Both the position numbers and the translations under genes were made by a program. From positions 124,001 through 188,000 of the forward strand of contig JAUJOT010000007.1 in assembly GCA_030447505.1 (NCBI GenBank): a stretch of 64,000 nucleotides of DNA, given 5' to 3'. The DNA comes from Solirubrobacteraceae bacterium (GTDB taxonomy: Bacteria; Actinomycetota; Thermoleophilia; Solirubrobacterales; Solirubrobacteraceae). The notes beneath the pieces are model-generated. The model ran no database searches. It saw only the letters and a program-made list of their open reading frames with translations, and was not told the DNA's origin. Shown here in pieces: positions 61,692 through 64,000 of this stretch (positions within the stretch are counted from its first letter, which is position 1; the number at the start of each line of letters is the position of its first letter).

Positions 61692-61832
61692 GTGGGCTTC
61701 AACAAGATCGCCTGGCTCGTCACGGTCGCAGCCGCCCTGATCACGGCGCTGCTGCTGTTCCTCTCGGGTTACAACGGCTACGGGGCGGTCGCGATCGCGG
61801 TCGGGCTGTCGGCAGCGATCAACCTGCGCTGA
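61692..61832 (+). CDS. 46-residue two-helix membrane protein
   Basis: The frame reads MGFNKIAWLVTVAAALITAL, then a Gly-Tyr-rich turn (SGYNGYGA) and a second helix ending NLR. Two short helices in a hairpin are likely. It starts at GTG and diverges from HU; its last 14 bases overlap the end of the convergent FkbM gene. No family recognised. Confidence 0.55.
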   Translation: MGFNKIAWLVTVAAALITALLLFLSGYNGYGAVAIAVGLSAAINLR

Positions 61833-62676
61833 GGCGCCAGGCCCAGAGCATCCCCTGGCCGTCGCTACGTTCGTGGAGCACCTCGGTCGTGAACCCGGCG
61901 CGGCTGAGCAGGCGGGCAGCGGCTGCGCCGGGCGCACCGGGTGGACTGAGGTGATGGTGGTACTCCAGGACGATTGCCCGTATCGCGGTCGTGGCGAGGC
62001 GCGCGTCGGCGAGTAGCGCCCACTCGCCGCCTTCGACGTCGATCTTCACGAGATCAGCCGCCTGTAGATAGGGCAACACGTCGACGATCGGGATGGCAGT
62101 CGTCTGCTCCTCGTGCGCCGACGGCTCCGCGATCCGCGAGCAGGCGAACAGGCCGGCGCGAAAGCAGACCGTGCCGTCGCGCGTGCCGGCGCACGCCGGC
62201 ACGAGTTGCCACGACGGCTCGCCTCCGCTCGCGCTCATCGCCTGCTCGAGGACGGCGATGTTGGACGGGTCGGGCTCGAAGCCGATGATCCTGCCCGTCG
62301 CGAGCCGGTCCGCGACGAAGAGCGCGAAGAGGCCGATGTTCGCCCCGACGTCGACGACCGTGAGCGGTCGATCCGCCAGCGCGAGCGCCTCCTCGACGGG
62401 CGGCAGGGGTTCATACAGGCGCTTGCGGAACACCTCGTCGAGGATCGCGACGTCCTGCGTCCCATGGCGCAGGAACAGGCGCCGGCCCGACCCGCGCAGC
62501 GAGTATCCAACGGTCCCGGGCGCACCCGCCAGCTCCCGAGCGGCGAACGCTTGGGCCTGCTCGACGACCGTGGCCAGAGCACGCACCTCGCGCTCGCGCT
62601 CCGCGGACGGCGCTGGCGGGGAATCGAAGAAGTTGGACCTCTGCAAGCGGTCCGACGGATAGGCGAAGTGGCTCAT
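61819..62676 (-). CDS. FkbM-family methyltransferase
   Basis: 285 residues. The SAM motif is VVDVGANIGLFALFV near 120-134, followed by IGFEPDPSN and the FkbM mark LVKIDVEGGEWALL. Members methylate sugars or glycan hydroxyls. About 110 residues before the fold contain no recognised domain. The ATG has GGGGAGG directly upstream. It diverges from the sigma-factor gene. Confidence 0.85.
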   Translation of the reverse strand: MSHFAYPSDRLQRSNFFDSPPAPSAEREREVRALATVVEQAQAFAARELAGAPGTVGYSLRGSGRRLFLRHGTQDVAILDEVFRKRLYEPLPPVEEALALADRPLTVVDVGANIGLFALFVADRLATGRIIGFEPDPSNIAVLEQAMSASGGEPSWQLVPACAGTRDGTVCFRAGLFACSRIAEPSAHEEQTTAIPIVDVLPYLQAADLVKIDVEGGEWALLADARLATTAIRAIVLEYHHHLSPPGAPGAAAARLLSRAGFTTEVLHERSDGQGMLWAWRLSAG

Positions 62677-62758
62677 GATCCTCCCCTTCCCTGTGCAAGC
62701 GCTCGCCAGACGTTGCCGAGCGGACGCGGTCGACAGCCTGACGATCTCCGTCCGGCGG

Positions 62759-62784
62759 GTTGTTTTTCGGCGCGGTCCGGGTAG
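62759..62784 (+). promoter_or_regulatory. SigB/SigF-type promoter before the sigma gene
   Basis: GTTGTT-N14-GGGTAG matches the GTTTAA-N14-GGGTAT type of general-stress promoters. It lies 126 bases upstream of the sigma factor ATG, so the sigma factor may activate itself. Confidence 0.55.
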
Positions 62785-62910
62785 CGCTGTAGTCGTCGCG
62801 GGCGGTCGAAGGCGCCGGCGGCAGGTGTGGACCCGTCGGAAGCGTGCCGTCGTGCGGCGGCGCTCGCAGCCCTCGGAAAGCGGATCCCCGAGCCGAGGAA
62901 AGGCAACGCG

Positions 62911-63759
62911 ATGCTTGACCGCGCAGAACGGCCGCGTCAAGCCGGCCCCGTGCCAGCGAGTGCGCGCCGAGCCAAAGCTGCGCGGGAGCGAACCGATCGC
63001 CTGCTGTTCGCTCGCCGCGACAGGGGCGACCGGCACGCCCGCGACGAGCTGATCGAGCGCTTCCTGCCGCTTGCGCGCTCTGTCGCACGGCGCTATGAGC
63101 GTCCCGGGGAGCCGCTCGACGACCTCGTTCAGGTCGCGTCCCTGGCGCTCGTCAAAGCTGTCGACCGCTTCGATCCCGAGCGCGGCTACGCGTTCACGAG
63201 CTTCGCCGTGCCGACGATCGTCGGTGAGCTCAAGCGCTACTTCCGCGATCGCACGTGGACGGTGCGTCCGCCACGCGAGGTGCAGGAACTGACCCTCCGT
63301 GTCGACGCCGCCGCAGTGCGCCTGTCACAGCAGCTCGACCGTCCGCCGACCGTCAGCGAGCTGGCCGCGGCGATCGGCGGCAGCGACGAGCAGGTACTCG
63401 AAGCGATGCAGGCGCGCTCGGGGCGCAGCGGACTGTCCCTGCAGGCATCGGCCGGTCGTCAGGACGATCAACCGGCGCTGCAGGACACGCTCGGCGGCAG
63501 CGACGACGGCTACGAACAGGCGGAGAACCGCGCGGTCCTCGACGGGCTGCTGGCGTTCATCTCGCCACGCGACCGGGAGGTTGTGCGCCTGCGCTTCGAG
63601 CAGGACCTCACACAAGCCGAGATCGGGGCGCTGCTCGGCGTCAGCCAGATGCAGGTCTCACGGATCGTCCGTCACGCGATCGACCAGCTACGCCACATCG
63701 CAGACCAGCAACAACGCGTCGCCGAAGCCCGCGCCGACATCCAGCACGCCTTGATCTGA
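62911..63759 (+). CDS. SigB/SigF-type RNA polymerase sigma factor
   Basis: 282 residues. Region 2 has ERFLPLARSVARRYE and LVQVASLALVKAVDRFD, followed by YAFTSFAVPTIVGELKRYFRD, the hallmark of the SigB/F/G group. Regions 3 and 4 follow, with VRLRFEQDLTQAEIGALLGVS. The first about 30 residues are basic and unstructured. AGGAAAGG lies eight bases before the ATG. It faces an anti-sigma-like gene across a 130-base convergent gap. Confidence 0.92.
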   Translation: MLDRAERPRQAGPVPASARRAKAARERTDRLLFARRDRGDRHARDELIERFLPLARSVARRYERPGEPLDDLVQVASLALVKAVDRFDPERGYAFTSFAVPTIVGELKRYFRDRTWTVRPPREVQELTLRVDAAAVRLSQQLDRPPTVSELAAAIGGSDEQVLEAMQARSGRSGLSLQASAGRQDDQPALQDTLGGSDDGYEQAENRAVLDGLLAFISPRDREVVRLRFEQDLTQAEIGALLGVSQMQVSRIVRHAIDQLRHIADQQQRVAEARADIQHALI

Positions 63760-63889
63760 CCCGCAGCGGTGCACGCGGCGACCCGACGGCACGAGTTCGA
63801 CGTGCGGCCGTAACCCGTGCCGGCGCGCCGTCGGAGGACGGACAGTCTGGCGTCGGTCTGTCGCTGCTCGTCGTCGGGCGCGCTGCTGA

Positions 63890-64000
63890 CTACGCGATCG
63901 CGAAGGTCATGCGCACGCGTGAGCCCGGCGGCGGGTCGACGTCTTCGAGCACAAGCTGCTCGCTCATGCTTCCCATGACACCCAGGCCAAGCCCGAGGCC
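63890..64000 (-). CDS. C-terminal end of an ATPase-type anti-sigma factor (RsbW/SpoIIAB-like), cut by window edge
   Basis: The last 36 residues are visible: GLGLGLGVMGSMSEQLVLED, then PPPGSRVRMTFAIA. That is the end of a GHKL-fold ATP-binding domain (GLGLxxM and a final GTRVRM-like strand) of RsbW-type kinases. The rest lies outside. Such proteins bind SigB-type factors until an anti-anti-sigma releases them, fitting the neighbour. Confidence 0.65.
   Translation of the reverse strand, partial: GLGLGLGVMGSMSEQLVLEDVDPPPGSRVRMTFAIA

Overview
This window is about 64 kb of very GC-rich, densely coding DNA with no gene-free stretch over about 240 bases. It has no recognisable tRNA, rRNA, insertion sequence, prophage or CRISPR array. 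Gene content and order point to a high-GC actinobacterium, most likely a deep-branching Thermoleophilia/Solirubrobacterales-type organism (inference). The signs are the rplM-rpsI-glmM-glmS-acpS-nnr-alr run, a GuaB3-type IMP dehydrogenase homologue, a GlnR-like regulator beside glnA, a SigB/SigF-type sigma factor and caa3-type oxidase genes. At least 16 genes have a TAnnnT hexamer 6-8 bases before the start codon and no clear Shine-Dalgarno sequence, which suggests widespread leaderless transcription.

1-10.9 kb holds housekeeping and repair genes: OsmC end, Nudix hydrolase, pcm, an ECF sigma factor, ogt-type methyltransferase, a large ATPase-LuxR regulator, trxB, a UPF0104 membrane protein and a class-I amidotransferase. 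10.9-20.9 kb is a terminal-oxidase region with two different subunit II/I pairs (one A1-like, one A2-like and caa3-type), heme O synthase, a single subunit III, two very short membrane proteins plus a 77-residue one, a tandem-domain protein of unknown role, and an opposing lipoprotein that joins cytochrome c to a cupredoxin. 21-25.6 kb carries a zinc-ribbon protein, secreted proteins and a DrrAB-type ABC exporter.

25.7-35.3 kb is a long minus-strand run for translation and envelope precursors: rplM, rpsI (with a large acidic N-terminal extension), glmM, glmS, acpS, nnr, alr, CCA-adding enzyme and a HIT hydrolase. A 34-base repeat pair and an 18-base inverted repeat lie between glmS and acpS. 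35.4-44.6 kb has a zinc-type ABC binding protein behind a Zur-like operator, surface-polysaccharide type membrane proteins, guaA, guaB3 and moeA.

44.6-57 kb concentrates nitrogen assimilation: a GlnR-like regulator, glnA, a fused assimilatory nitrate reductase and nirBD, with a four-element GlnR-type box just before nirB. MoeA would supply molybdenum cofactor to the nitrate reductase. 57-64 kb has phosphoribulokinase, a PfkB sugar kinase with operator-like repeats, a D,D-carboxypeptidase, pyrF, HU, an FkbM methyltransferase, and a SigB-type sigma factor facing the end of an ATPase-type anti-sigma gene cut by the window edge.

Together the genes describe an aerobic, stress-responsive heterotroph with flexible respiration and nitrate assimilation. 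Autotrophy cannot be judged from the phosphoribulokinase alone.
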